The notes: generated by a model not told the origin, from the letters alone. Positions 1-7,919 are shown, numbered from the stretch's first letter. The stretch: 37,714 nt of DNA from an uncultured Collinsella sp. (GCA_900550185.1 URRN01000006.1:1-37714); one strand, 5' to 3'. Numbers and translations are program-made.

Positions 1-655
1 CCTCGGCGGCCTGGGCAGTATCGAGCTGCGCAAACACCTGCGCACGCAGGCGCGGGTCGAGCTGCTCGATAATGTCGGCGATGTCGGCAGGGTGCAGCTC
101 GCCGAGCGTCTTGTGCGACACCGAGAGTTGGATGTTTTTAGTCGAGCGGTCGAGCAGGTCCATGTAGGACCAAGCGATGATGTCCTCGCTGAGCGGCTTG
201 CCCAGGTGCTTCATAAAGCCCTCGACGACGTGCTCGAGTGCGGGGCTGATCGCGCGCAGCAGACCGCGGGCACCGACCTCGGCACCCAACAGGCGCAGCT
301 GGTTTTCGCCCGACATGGAAAACTTGATGTCGTTTACGCGCACGACCTTCATGCCCTGCGTGTCGACAATCTGCTTGTTGAGCACGTCGCGGGCAAGCAA
401 GAGTTCGGTCGGCTGCAGGTACGAAAAACGGATTTCGGTGGCCGACGTCTTAAGGTGTACACCCGTCTCGTCGATACGGTCGACCCATTTGCGCCAGCTG
501 ATCATAAACGGCGTCTTGCCGGGGCCGCGGAACGCGAGCGACGTCACGTGCGGAAAAACTTCGCCGGTAGCAATGCCAAAATCGTTGACCACGCCGAGCT
601 TTTCGCCGTCGACGTCCAAGACCGGCAATTTGAGCATCTCACTCAGATAATTCAA
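1..655 (-). CDS. PRC-barrel / MgtE N-domain protein (3' end off window)
   Basis: The minus-strand frame stays open from 655 to the left edge (218 codons). It begins with a PRC-barrel-like segment (YLSEMLKLPVLDVDGEKLG), followed by a second PRC-like stretch, and then an MgtE intracellular N-domain signature (GELHPADIADIIEQLDPRLR) near residue 190. This order (PRC barrels, MgtE_N, usually then CBS domains) is known for cytoplasmic proteins beside Mg2+/Mn2+ transporters; the CBS part would lie outside the window. I chose the TTG at 653-655: it has GGGGAG 5 nt upstream and keeps the N-terminal YLSE segment typical of PRC barrels. An in-frame ATG at 635-637 is the alternative and lacks a good ribosome site. 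A role in Mg2+-linked control is inferred from the family only. Confidence 0.75.
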   Translation of the reverse strand, partial: MNYLSEMLKLPVLDVDGEKLGVVNDFGIATGEVFPHVTSLAFRGPGKTPFMISWRKWVDRIDETGVHLKTSATEIRFSYLQPTELLLARDVLNKQIVDTQGMKVVRVNDIKFSMSGENQLRLLGAEVGARGLLRAISPALEHVVEGFMKHLGKPLSEDIIAWSYMDLLDRSTKNIQLSVSHKTLGELHPADIADIIEQLDPRLRAQVFAQLDTAQAAE

Positions 656-671
656 TGGTGCTCCCCATCAT
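639..671 (-). other. Possible 10-codon leader ORF before the MgtE_N gene
   Basis: Behind a strong GGAGG site (676-680) two consecutive ATG codons open a short frame, MMGSTIELSE-stop. Its TGA (639-641) overlaps the start region of the main gene in another frame. It could be a regulatory leader peptide coupled to the downstream start, or chance. Only the ribosome site and the overlap support it. Confidence 0.25.
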
Positions 672-983
672 TATTCCTCCGGACGCGGCCGCGCGTGCGG
701 CGTCCGGGGGCTTCTGGATATGTATACGCATGCGCGGGCGGCACGCCGCTCGACGCTTACACCCCGTGCATGCGCAAAAAGCACCTGCATGGGGTCATCG
801 ACTGTATGGTCGAGGTTTGGATTTCACCTGTAACCTTTCTCTTGACCCTCATTAACCGCAGTAACTATAGCATCAGCATCGCCCTGCGGCATCGAATTTA
901 TGCGCTGCACATTGCAGGCATACCAAACGCTGACGCATCCGTGACATAGCCATTGGGGACGTTCTTAAACGACTACCCAATGA
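656..983 (-). promoter_or_regulatory. Structured leader and likely promoter of the MgtE_N gene
   Basis: This 328-base gap holds no convincing gene. On the minus strand an extended -10 (TGC TATAGT, 864-872) would start a leader of roughly 200 nt. The leader contains an imperfect hairpin with A5 loop (762-775 with 781-794) and a GC-rich hairpin (arms 700-707 and 679-686). The 3' arm of the second runs into the ribosome-binding site GGAGG at 676-680. No known riboswitch consensus was recognised. The far end (951-983) is occupied by a REP-like repeat. Confidence 0.35.
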
Positions 984-986
984 CTA
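951..986 (+). repeat. REP-like unit at the 3' end of the NodB-like gene
   Basis: A 23-base stretch (951-973, beginning CATTGGGGACGTTCTT) recurs exactly, in reverse orientation, at 9555-9577 and 13225-13247. The unit closes with CCCAATGACTA, giving a 7-bp inverted repeat (CATTGGG 951-957, CCCAATG 977-983). Its last three bases are the stop codon of the gene at 984-2390. It belongs to the GGGGACAG/GGGGACG family described at 9456 and 13063. Confidence 0.7.
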
Positions 987-2390
987 CTCTGTGGTGTCGT
1001 CGTCCTCGGCAAGTTGGGGGAACACGGCGTCCTTGGGCATGGCGACCTTCGTCAGCGAGGTGAGCTTTTTGCTCAGCGACGTGTCCGTCTTGACCAGGTC
1101 GCTGAGCGTCACGATCTTGTAGCCGTCGGCAATGAGGCCGTCGATAATCTGCGGCAGCGCCTCGAGCGTCTGCTCGGCGCATTCGTCTCTATCGGTGAGC
1201 AGCACGATATTGCCCGGCGTCACCGAATCGAGCACCGTTGAGACCTGCTCGTCGGCACCGTTGAGCAGCCAGTCGCCCGAGTCAATATTCCACGAGACCA
1301 CGGCGGAGACCAGGTCCATCGCATCAATCCAGTTTTGCTCGTCAAAGGCAGCGTAGGGAGCACGCAGCAGCATCGTCTTCACGCCGGTCGCCGACTTAAT
1401 CGCATCGGTGCCTTTCGTGATCTGTTCGCGTACCGTCTCACGGTCCTGACCCTTGAGCGAATCGTCGCTGTAGCTGTTGGATCCGATCTCGCACCCGGCA
1501 TCGACAATCGCCTTGGCCGTGGCAGGCGAGGCCTCGGCCGCATCGCCCGAAAGGAAGAACGTCGCGGTAACGCCCTTTTCCTTGAGCACCTGCAAGATCT
1601 GTTTGGTGGCGCCGCTCGGACCCTCGTCAAACGTCAGCGCCACGTACTTTTTGTTGCCCTTGGGCGCCACGCTGGCGCACGCAACGACGCAATCGGTGGC
1701 GGGCACAACCTCGCCGCGGTCCTGCGTCTTGCCCGACTGCTCACCAACCCACACCTCGGAGCGGCCCTGGACACCCCATGTCTGCACATACTCGATAGCG
1801 CCCGTGCCCTCGACCTTGAGCTTGGGCTCGATAACCGTAGCCTGAACCTCGTGCTTCTCGTAGGTGTTACGGCCATCCTTGACCGTCACCTTCTCGCCGC
1901 CCTCAAGTTCGCGGCTATCCCATTTGCCCTGTTTTATGCGCTTGCCGTCCACCTTAACCGACAGCTTTTCGCCGCCATGGCGCTTGAGCACGCTGTCATC
2001 GACGGCCAGCAGGTCGCCTGCGTCGTAGGTATCGGTCAACTCCTGGTCGTCGATGAGATTCTGCAGCGTAGAGCCCACACGCACCGCTGTCTTCTGGCCG
2101 TTGAGCTCCACGTCCACACTGCGGTTGACGTAGCCCACGACGGCAGCGATAAACAGCACGAGCGCGCAACCCACGGCGATGAGCGCATAGGGCAGGCGAG
2201 ACGGACGACGGGGCGTGCGGCCGTTGCCGATGCGAGCGCTGCGGTCGCTAAAGCCGCGGCTATGGTTGAGATACATCGCGCCGGGCTTACGGCGACGGCG
2301 GCGCTGACCGCCGGGCAGCTGCCCCAGGTCGCGGCGCGCCGTCGGACGCGCACCCGAACGCCCGTTTAAGTTGGATCCGTTTTGGCGCAT
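984..2390 (-). CDS. Membrane-anchored NodB-fold (polysaccharide deacetylase-like) protein, degenerate active site
   Basis: A 468-aa protein with an Arg-rich cytoplasmic N-terminus, one transmembrane helix (about 67-88), an extracellular stalk region and a NodB homology domain from about residue 247. The NodB motifs can be placed but the metal ligands are replaced: motif 1 is TFDEG (253-257) instead of TFDDG, motif 2 reads IGSNSYSD (302-309) where HxxxH is expected, so both histidines are Asn305 and Asp309, and motif 5 reads IVLLTD (395-400) with Thr399 in place of His. Motif 3 (RAPY, 343-346) and motif 4 (WNIDSGDW) are kept. In characterised family members the Asp-His-His triad binds the metal for deacetylation of cell-wall glycans, so this copy is probably inactive or altered. 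Start ATG at 2390 follows GGAGGG. The stop codon lies in a REP-like repeat. Confidence 0.85.
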   Translation of the reverse strand: MRQNGSNLNGRSGARPTARRDLGQLPGGQRRRRRKPGAMYLNHSRGFSDRSARIGNGRTPRRPSRLPYALIAVGCALVLFIAAVVGYVNRSVDVELNGQKTAVRVGSTLQNLIDDQELTDTYDAGDLLAVDDSVLKRHGGEKLSVKVDGKRIKQGKWDSRELEGGEKVTVKDGRNTYEKHEVQATVIEPKLKVEGTGAIEYVQTWGVQGRSEVWVGEQSGKTQDRGEVVPATDCVVACASVAPKGNKKYVALTFDEGPSGATKQILQVLKEKGVTATFFLSGDAAEASPATAKAIVDAGCEIGSNSYSDDSLKGQDRETVREQITKGTDAIKSATGVKTMLLRAPYAAFDEQNWIDAMDLVSAVVSWNIDSGDWLLNGADEQVSTVLDSVTPGNIVLLTDRDECAEQTLEALPQIIDGLIADGYKIVTLSDLVKTDTSLSKKLTSLTKVAMPKDAVFPQLAEDDDTTE

Positions 2391-2411
2391 GTGCCCTCCC
2401 CCATAAACACA

Positions 2412-2441
2412 GCAAGCCGGAGCAACAGGTCTCCGGCTTGC
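2412..2441 (-). terminator. Hairpin terminator after the PRC-barrel/YtxH pair
   Basis: A perfect 11-bp stem (GCAAGCCGGAG 2412-2422 with CTCCGGCTTGC 2431-2441) and 8-nt loop lies 21 bases beyond the stop codon at 2463. On the minus strand it is followed by TGTGTTTATG, a weak U-tract. It separates this pair from the NodB-like gene. Confidence 0.65.
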
Positions 2442-2462
2442 CTCCCATCATTTGGTACGTCG

Positions 2463-3218
2463 CTATTTTGTAGCTTTTGACGAGCCTCCGCTCGCCTTTT
2501 GGTATTCGTCCTTAAAGGCCTTGAACATGCCGCGCATCTTGCCGAGCTGCTTGCCCAGTGCGCGACTGCCTTTGTCCACGGCGACCGATCCCTTGTCGTC
2601 GAGCACCCTGGCGCCCTTTTTGACCTTGTCGCCCACCACGACGCTGGCCTCGGCGGCCTTGGCGGCCGCACCGCCCGAATACCCAAGCGACTTGACCTCG
2701 TCCGAGACGACCATCGCGCCGTTCTCGTAGCCGCGTAGCATCGTCGGCGGCACCTGCGTGTCACCAACCAAAACACTCGAAGCAGCACCGGCGGTCACAT
2801 AGAATGACTGCACGATGCCCGAGCGCGGCTTGAACTCAACGTCCGAGCAATAGCCCACGACGTCGCCCGATTCCGTGCGCACGTCCATACCGACCCAGAT
2901 GATGCAATCGTCCAGGTTGATGTCGAGGCGCTTGGCGGCGGCGGCATCGTACGTGTCCTTGACGTCATCGACCGCAATGGCGCCCTCGTAGACACCAATG
3001 GCGTCGAGCGCTACGAATCGATCGGGACGCTCGATCATGCCCGCGATATCGGACTGGCGGACCATAAAGCCGACCACGCGCGTACCGCCCGGGGTAAAGA
3101 CCGGAAAGTGAATCTTTCCGAGCTTTTTAGGGCTGCGCGGCGTGCCGTCCTTTTTGGTGCGCTTGTCCTCGGTAGGCTTGCGATAGATCTTGGCGCCGAC
3201 AAAATCCCCGGCGCGCAT
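2463..3218 (-). CDS. PRC-barrel domain protein
   Basis: A 251-aa soluble protein with no signal peptide. The N-terminal part (about 1-95) and a second part (about 105-170, containing VRTESGDVVGYCSDVEF) each look like a PRC barrel, a small beta domain known from RimM and photosynthetic reaction-centre H subunits and often found in envelope-linked regulatory proteins. The C-terminal 70 residues are rich in Lys, Ala and Gly and probably flexible. The ATG at 3218 overlaps the preceding YtxH stop codon by one base (TAATG), so the two are almost certainly translationally coupled. The exact role is unknown. The MgtE_N gene at the left edge also carries PRC barrels, which suggests a shared theme in this block. 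Confidence 0.8.
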   Translation of the reverse strand: MRAGDFVGAKIYRKPTEDKRTKKDGTPRSPKKLGKIHFPVFTPGGTRVVGFMVRQSDIAGMIERPDRFVALDAIGVYEGAIAVDDVKDTYDAAAAKRLDINLDDCIIWVGMDVRTESGDVVGYCSDVEFKPRSGIVQSFYVTAGAASSVLVGDTQVPPTMLRGYENGAMVVSDEVKSLGYSGGAAAKAAEASVVVGDKVKKGARVLDDKGSVAVDKGSRALGKQLGKMRGMFKAFKDEYQKASGGSSKATK

Positions 3219-3607
3219 TATGCCTCGGTCGAGGGCTCCGCAGCCTCGGTATCAGCCTCGACGGCGTTCTCGACCACGACGTCGGCGGCAGGCGTCACGT
3301 TGCCGCCCGAAATGGCGTCGTTGAGTTGCTCGCGCAGCTGGTCCATGCGCTCGCGGGCCAGGTCGACCTTGGCACGCAGGTCGTCGGTCTTGGCGTCGAC
3401 CATCGGGCCAAAGTCATTCACCGCAGCACGGGCCTCCTCGGCGCTGTGCTCGTAGGTGTCGCGCATATTGTCCCAGGCGTCGTTGGCGATATCGGCAGCC
3501 ATGGCGCGGGTCTCGGCGCCCGAGCGCGGGGCCAGAGCAACACCGATAATAGCGCCGGCAGCGGCACCAAAAAGTGCGCCGGAGACAAAGCTGAAAGTCT
3601 TACCCAT
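3218..3607 (-). CDS. YtxH domain protein
   Basis: A small protein of 129 aa from the ATG at 3607, which has GGAGAGG 7 nt upstream; an ATG two codons earlier is too close to that site. The N-terminal 30 residues are a glycine/alanine-rich membrane segment (FVSGALFGAAAGAIIGVALA) followed by APRSGAETR, the pattern of the YtxH family (general-stress-type membrane-associated proteins in Gram-positive bacteria). The middle is a predicted amphipathic helix or coiled coil (about 45-105), and the C-terminal 25 residues are acidic. It is coupled to the PRC-barrel gene by a TAATG overlap. The biochemical function of the family is not established. Confidence 0.8.
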   Translation of the reverse strand: MGKTFSFVSGALFGAAAGAIIGVALAPRSGAETRAMAADIANDAWDNMRDTYEHSAEEARAAVNDFGPMVDAKTDDLRAKVDLARERMDQLREQLNDAISGGNVTPAADVVVENAVEADTEAAEPSTEA

Positions 3608-3743
3608 GATCATTCCTCTCCTGCGGGCACGTCGGTGCCCACCGTTTGAATGCTGTCCATTATACCCGCAGCGCATCACTTGCCGCTCCGCTCATCTGCG
3701 TACGGCAAAGGCGCAGGTACGTGATGGCGATAAACGCGTAGGC

Positions 3744-4577
3744 CTACTCCTGAGGCATAGCCGGCATGGCCACCGTGGCACCCGGGTCCTCGCCGGCGCC
3801 GTCCACGAGCGGCAGGCCGCCCTCATGCGCAGGTCCCGCCGGAACCGTCGCCGCACCGCCAAAGACGGCAGTGGAGGCCTCGTGGTTCTCGGCAACCGCG
3901 CCCTCGGTATCAATCGCCACCTGGGGCTCGTCGTCAAAGTTGGGGACGCCCTGGGGCTCGGTGGGAACGGGCTCGGCGGTCGCATCGGCAACGGGCTCGG
4001 CGTCGACCGGCACATCGCCCTCGTCAGCGCCCTCGTCCTCGGCAGCATCTTCGCCGTTCGCAGCAGCGACGGCCTCGTGAGGATCCTTGCCCTCGGCCTC
4101 GGCGCGCATGCCCAGCACCAGGTTGCGCAGGCCCGCGACCGTACCGTCCACATCGGGAGCCGGCTGGTCGGCGTGCAGGTACGCCCAGTCCATCATAAAG
4201 GTGGCCGACGACAGCGCACCGATGGCCAGTGCGTCGTCGGGACACGAAAGCTCGACCTCAAAGACACGCTCGTCATGCTCGCTTACGCGCGTGCGGCCGC
4301 ACGAGATGCTACCGGCAAGACCGGTCTCGTTCATGAGCTCGACCGTCACGTGCTCCAGCAGGTGGCAGAGCTCGGTCTGACCCATGCAGTCCTGGAACTC
4401 GCGGCCGGAATCGCCCAGGCACAGGTGCTTGGCAATCGCCGGTACCAGGTAGTACACGCGCGCCGTGGCCTCGATGTCCTCCGAGGTCATGAGCGGCATG
4501 CCGGGGTTCACCAGCACATGCGCGCAGATCTTGTCCTCACTGACGGTGACCTTAAGGATGTTGAACAGGCCTGCCAT
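3744..4577 (-). CDS. Unknown protein resembling the cyanophycin-synthetase N-domain, with acidic tail
   Basis: A 277-aa protein. Residues 1-160 form a folded alpha/beta region; its segment CHLLEHVTVELMNETG (about 91-106) resembles the HxxEHV-type motif in the N-terminal domain of cyanophycin synthetase, which in known enzymes provides a glutaminase-like or substrate-binding lobe. No ATP-grasp or Mur-ligase domain follows. Instead residues 165-277 are a low-complexity tail rich in Glu, Asp, Ala, Pro and Val, probably disordered. The ATG at 4577 has GGGGAG 3 nt upstream, and the gene sits 24 bases after the hemolysin stop, so the two may be co-transcribed. The family assignment is by eye and tentative; it may be a stand-alone domain with an unrelated job. 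Confidence 0.6.
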   Translation of the reverse strand: MAGLFNILKVTVSEDKICAHVLVNPGMPLMTSEDIEATARVYYLVPAIAKHLCLGDSGREFQDCMGQTELCHLLEHVTVELMNETGLAGSISCGRTRVSEHDERVFEVELSCPDDALAIGALSSATFMMDWAYLHADQPAPDVDGTVAGLRNLVLGMRAEAEGKDPHEAVAAANGEDAAEDEGADEGDVPVDAEPVADATAEPVPTEPQGVPNFDDEPQVAIDTEGAVAENHEASTAVFGGAATVPAGPAHEGGLPLVDGAGEDPGATVAMPAMPQE

Positions 4578-4601
4578 AACTCTCCCCTACTCTTCCTTGC
4601 C

Positions 4602-5975
4602 CTACTCGTCGCCGTCGTGCGGATTCGCGGAACCCGCACCCGACGTCGTCGGCTCGTTTACCGAAGACTCGGAATCCTTCTTATCGGTTTCGGCCGGAGC
4701 GATCACGCGAATGAGCGAGATGCGCTGGCCACGCATCGACTGCACTTTAAACTTGTACCCCGCGACCTCAAACACCTCTCCGATGTCGGGCACCGAGTCG
4801 CAAAGCTCCAAAATCCAGCCGGCGATGGTCTCATAATCATCGCTTTCCTCGAGCGGCCAACCAAGCTCAATCGCGTCATCGCACGAAAAACGCCCATCGA
4901 CGAGCCACTCGCGGCGCGAAAGGCGCGTGAGGTACTTGTTGTCGGGGTCGAACTCGTCCTCGATCTCGCCCACGATCTCCTCGACGATGTCCTCGATGGT
5001 GATGATGCCGGCCGTGCCGCCGTACTCATCCACGACGACCACGATCTGGTCGTGCGAGGTCTGCATCTCGGACAGCAGCGGCAGGATGTCCTTGGTGTCG
5101 GGCACAAAGGTGGCGTCGCGCAAAAAGCCGGCGATGGGCTGGTCGCCCTTGCCATCGAGCGCGGGCTGGATCAGGTCCTTGATGTGCGCGATGCCCGCGA
5201 CGTTGTCGGGGTCCTCGTGATAGACGGGGATGCGGCTGAAGCCGGTCTGGCGCATGGTGGACAACACGTCGGCGACCGTCTCGTCGTCCTCGCACATGGT
5301 GGTGTCCACGCGCGGCACCATGACCTCGCGGGCAACGGTGTCGCCCAGGTCGAAGATCTCGTGGATCATACGCTTTTCCTCGTCGAGCAGGTCGTCCTGC
5401 TCCGAGACCATGTACTTGATCTCTTCTTCCGAGACGTTCTGACGGTCGTCGGCACTCTTGATGCGCAGAATGCGGGCCAGGCCATCGGAGCAAGCGCCAG
5501 TCAGCCACACGAGCGGACGGGCAATCTTTTGGAAAAACGACAACGGTCCCACGACCTGCTTGGACACGCCCTCGGCATTGGCCAGGCCGATGCGCTTGGG
5601 CACAAGCTCGCCGATCACGATGGACACGAAGGCGACCGCGACGGTGATGATGACCGGCGCCAGGCCGCGCGCGATGGCGGAGAGCGGCGCGATGCCAAAG
5701 CTCATGAGCCACGTGGCGAGCGGGTCGGACAGGCTCGTCGAGGCAACGGCGGACGAGGCGAAGCCCACGAGCGTAATGGCAACCTGGATGGTGGCGAGCA
5801 GCTGGTCAGAGTCGGCAGCCAGCTTAATGGCACGCTCGGCGCGCTTGTCGCCTTCCTCGGCCTCGTGCTCCAGCACGGCGCGCTTGGCCGTGGTGAGCGC
5901 CATCTCGGACATAGAGAAGTAACCGTTGATGAGGGTCAAAACGAGGGTAGTGATAAGGGAGATGGTTATGTCCAT
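4602..5975 (-). CDS. Hemolysin/CNNM family protein (DUF21, CBS pair, CorC_HlyC)
   Basis: A 457-aa membrane protein in the order usual for the family: an N-terminal DUF21 domain (about 1-190) with four hydrophobic segments starting MDITISLITTLVLTLINGYF, a CBS pair (about 200-330, with VPRVDTTMCEDDETV and GFSRIPVYHED), and a C-terminal CorC_HlyC domain (about 350-430). Relatives are implicated in divalent-metal (Mg2+ or Co2+) efflux or its regulation rather than haemolysis. I chose the ATG at 5975 because the DUF21 domain starts there; the upstream frame to 6041 adds 22 residues unlike the family. The nearest GGAGG is 15 nt away, so initiation may be weak. Together with the MgtE_N gene and hemolysin III this suggests a metal or membrane homeostasis block. 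Confidence 0.85.
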   Translation of the reverse strand: MDITISLITTLVLTLINGYFSMSEMALTTAKRAVLEHEAEEGDKRAERAIKLAADSDQLLATIQVAITLVGFASSAVASTSLSDPLATWLMSFGIAPLSAIARGLAPVIITVAVAFVSIVIGELVPKRIGLANAEGVSKQVVGPLSFFQKIARPLVWLTGACSDGLARILRIKSADDRQNVSEEEIKYMVSEQDDLLDEEKRMIHEIFDLGDTVAREVMVPRVDTTMCEDDETVADVLSTMRQTGFSRIPVYHEDPDNVAGIAHIKDLIQPALDGKGDQPIAGFLRDATFVPDTKDILPLLSEMQTSHDQIVVVVDEYGGTAGIITIEDIVEEIVGEIEDEFDPDNKYLTRLSRREWLVDGRFSCDDAIELGWPLEESDDYETIAGWILELCDSVPDIGEVFEVAGYKFKVQSMRGQRISLIRVIAPAETDKKDSESSVNEPTTSGAGSANPHDGDE

Positions 5976-6083
5976 CGGGAGTTTCTCGAACCTCCAAGAT
6001 TCGGGACGTTGGGTAGTAAGCGTAGGTGACGGATAGGGCAATTGCGCCGGTCGCCCGTGCGAGCGGGGCCGTGGGCGCGGTCG

Positions 6084-6767
6084 CTAGATTACGAAGAGGA
6101 TCACCGCCATGAACTGGAAGATGCTGCCGGCGAGCACCCACAAGTGGAAAACACTGTGCAGATAGCGCACGTTTTTGGCGATATAGAACGGCACGCCCGC
6201 GGTGTAGCACACGCCGCCGACGGCGAGCAGGGCAAGTGCCACGGGGTTGAGCAGCGCCACAAGTTCGGGCAGCTTAAAGACAACGAGCCAGCCCATCAGC
6301 AGGTAGACCAGGCCGCTTACCCAGTGCGGTTGACGCTCGCGCATAAAGCACTCGAGGGCGATGCCGATAATGGCGATGGCCCATACGGCAAAGAACAGCA
6401 CGGCGCCGCCGTCGTTTGCGAGCGTGATGAGGCAAAACGGCGTATAGCTGCCGGCTATGAGCAGGTAGATGCAGCTGTGGTCGATGATGCGGAACACGCG
6501 CTTGGCGCGCGCGGGTTGAATCGCATGGTAGAGCGTGGAGGCTAGGTACTCGAGGATAATGCTAACACCATAGACAATCGCCGCGGCCATGTGGGCCGGG
6601 CCTCCGCCGCGCAGGGCAGCGAATACGATCAGGAGCACCAGACCCGCAATACCCAGCAAGCAGCCGACACCATGGGTGACGGAGTTCATGATCTCCTCGC
6701 CCACCGTGTAGTGCGGAACGGCCGCGGCCTTGGGTCGCGGCTTGGAACTGTCGCTCGAATCGGACAT
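6084..6767 (-). CDS. Hemolysin III family (PAQR-like) membrane protein
   Basis: A 227-aa integral membrane protein with about seven hydrophobic helices. The conserved residues of the HlyIII/PAQR superfamily are visible: EE in the first loop (VGEEIMNSVTHGVG), a His in STLYHAI, DH in IIDHSCIYLLIAGSYTP, and the C-terminal HSVFHLWV; in the superfamily these histidines and the aspartate form a metal site. The start is the ATG at 6767, with GGAGG 11 nt upstream; a TTG at 6785 is in frame but would overlap that ribosome site. It is the first gene of the minus-strand block and divergent from the hydrolase gene. Family members are linked to membrane fluidity or metal homeostasis; the substrate here is unknown. 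Confidence 0.85.
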   Translation of the reverse strand: MSDSSDSSKPRPKAAAVPHYTVGEEIMNSVTHGVGCLLGIAGLVLLIVFAALRGGGPAHMAAAIVYGVSIILEYLASTLYHAIQPARAKRVFRIIDHSCIYLLIAGSYTPFCLITLANDGGAVLFFAVWAIAIIGIALECFMRERQPHWVSGLVYLLMGWLVVFKLPELVALLNPVALALLAVGGVCYTAGVPFYIAKNVRYLHSVFHLWVLAGSIFQFMAVILFVI

Positions 6768-6802
6768 GCCGGTTACATCCTCCAACGTAAAGAGTTCTCA
6801 AC

Positions 6803-6808
6803 ACTATA
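6803..6808 (-). promoter_or_regulatory. Candidate -10 box for hemolysin III
   Basis: TATAGT on the minus strand, about 36 bases before the chosen start at 6767. No good -35 element is seen at the right distance, so this is a position guess based on one hexamer in an A/T-richer patch. Confidence 0.3.
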
Positions 6809-6874
6809 TCAAAGCGTCTGGGTGCGTGCGAAATTTGCACCATACGTGACCCTTTGTTTACCCATTCTTTGCCT

Positions 6875-6933
6875 GTTGACGCATCAACGGTGAACGTCCA
6901 TAATGCGCTTGCATTAAATGTTGATGTATTAAC
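6875..6933 (+). promoter_or_regulatory. Promoter with two operator-like palindromes before the hydrolase
   Basis: A good sigma-70-type promoter, TTGACG (6876-6881), 17-bp spacer, CATAAT (6899-6904). Two 14-bp palindromes share the pattern GTTGAYGYATYAAC: GTTGACGCATCAAC (6875-6888) covers the -35, and GTTGATGTATTAAC (6920-6933) lies just after the expected start. The matching pair looks like binding sites for a dimeric repressor of TetR or MarR type; no such regulator gene is in the window. Confidence 0.6.
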
Positions 6934-6953
6934 ATCTTATAGGAGAATACCGC

Positions 6954-7919
6954 ATGGCTCAAAACGCACATTCCCATCGAAAGCTCAAGATAGCCGGCAT
7001 CGTTGCACTGGTGGTTGTCATTGCGCTGCTCGGATTTGCCGGCAACTTTCTGTTTGACTTCGCGCTAAATCCCCGCGCGCCATACACCATGAAGATGATG
7101 CAGGACGGCAAGGACGACAAAGAAAGTGAGCAGCCGGATGCCGAGGGAACCGAGGCGCGGGCATGGTTTAAAGAGAACCGCGAGAGCAGCAGCCTCACCG
7201 CAGATGACGGAACCGAACTTGCCGCTTGGTATTTTGCCGCCCCAGAGAGCACGCACAATTACGCTATCTGCCTACACGGATACACCGATGAGCCCATCGG
7301 CATGGCCCGATACGTCAAACGATTCCACGACCGCGGCATGAACGTACTCGCACCCGCCGCCCGCGCCCACGAGCGCTCCGGCGGCGACTATATCGGCATG
7401 GGCTGGCCCGAGCGGCTCGATGTCGTTGCATGGATTGGGCGGATCGTTCAGGCTGACCCCGAGGCGCGCATCCTGGTCTTTGGCGAGTCGATGGGTGCGG
7501 CAACCGCCATGGACGTCGCGGGGGAATCTCTGCCCGCAAACGTGAAATGCATTATCGAAGACTGTGGTTATACGAGTGTTTGGGACGAGTTTTCTCTGCA
7601 GCTCAAGGACGTGTTCGGCCTGCCTAGCTTTCCCTTGCTCGATGTAGCAAACTTGGTGTGCAACGTGCGCGCAGGCTACGACTTTCATAAGGCGAGCAGT
7701 GTGGAGCAACTCAAACACGCGACGGTTCCCATGCTGTTTATCCACGGCGACCAGGACACCTTTGTGCCGTACGACATGCTTGACCAAAACTACGACGCGT
7801 GCGCCAGCAAGGTCAAGCAAAAGCTCACCATCCATGGCGCCACCCACGCCAAGAGTGCGCAAGTTAACCCCGAGCTCTACTGGAACACGGTCGACGACTT
7901 CCTCGACGAGAATTTTTAG
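6954..7919 (+). CDS. Membrane-anchored alpha/beta hydrolase
   Basis: A 321-aa protein with a single N-terminal transmembrane anchor (about 13-33) and an extracellular alpha/beta-hydrolase fold. The catalytic elements are visible: oxyanion-hole motif HGYTD (108-112), nucleophile elbow GESMG with Ser179, acid Asp268 in HGDQDTF, and base His298 in GATHAKS. Its closest general type is the BD-FAE/YqiK-like or S9/serine-aminopeptidase group of lipase/peptidase-like hydrolases common in Gram-positive bacteria; the substrate cannot be deduced. AGGAG at 6941-6945 sits 8 nt before the ATG. It is a single-gene transcription unit, divergent from hemolysin III and convergent with the DUF362 gene. The paired palindromes in its promoter suggest tight control by a repressor encoded elsewhere. 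Confidence 0.85.
   Translation: MAQNAHSHRKLKIAGIVALVVVIALLGFAGNFLFDFALNPRAPYTMKMMQDGKDDKESEQPDAEGTEARAWFKENRESSSLTADDGTELAAWYFAAPESTHNYAICLHGYTDEPIGMARYVKRFHDRGMNVLAPAARAHERSGGDYIGMGWPERLDVVAWIGRIVQADPEARILVFGESMGAATAMDVAGESLPANVKCIIEDCGYTSVWDEFSLQLKDVFGLPSFPLLDVANLVCNVRAGYDFHKASSVEQLKHATVPMLFIHGDQDTFVPYDMLDQNYDACASKVKQKLTIHGATHAKSAQVNPELYWNTVDDFLDENF

Noticed and set aside
762..794. M-box (Mg2+) riboswitch
   Set aside because: The leader has hairpins but I could not match the conserved M-box core, so only an unnamed structured leader is reported.
92..949. 285-codon plus-strand frame at the left edge
   Set aside because: The minus strand gives a PRC-barrel/MgtE_N protein here; the plus frame also runs through a hairpin-rich non-coding leader.
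3456..6029. 857-codon open frame on the plus strand
   Set aside because: It is antisense to four well-supported genes, is rich in Arg, His and Gly, and has no recognisable domain. It follows from the high third-position GC of the real genes.
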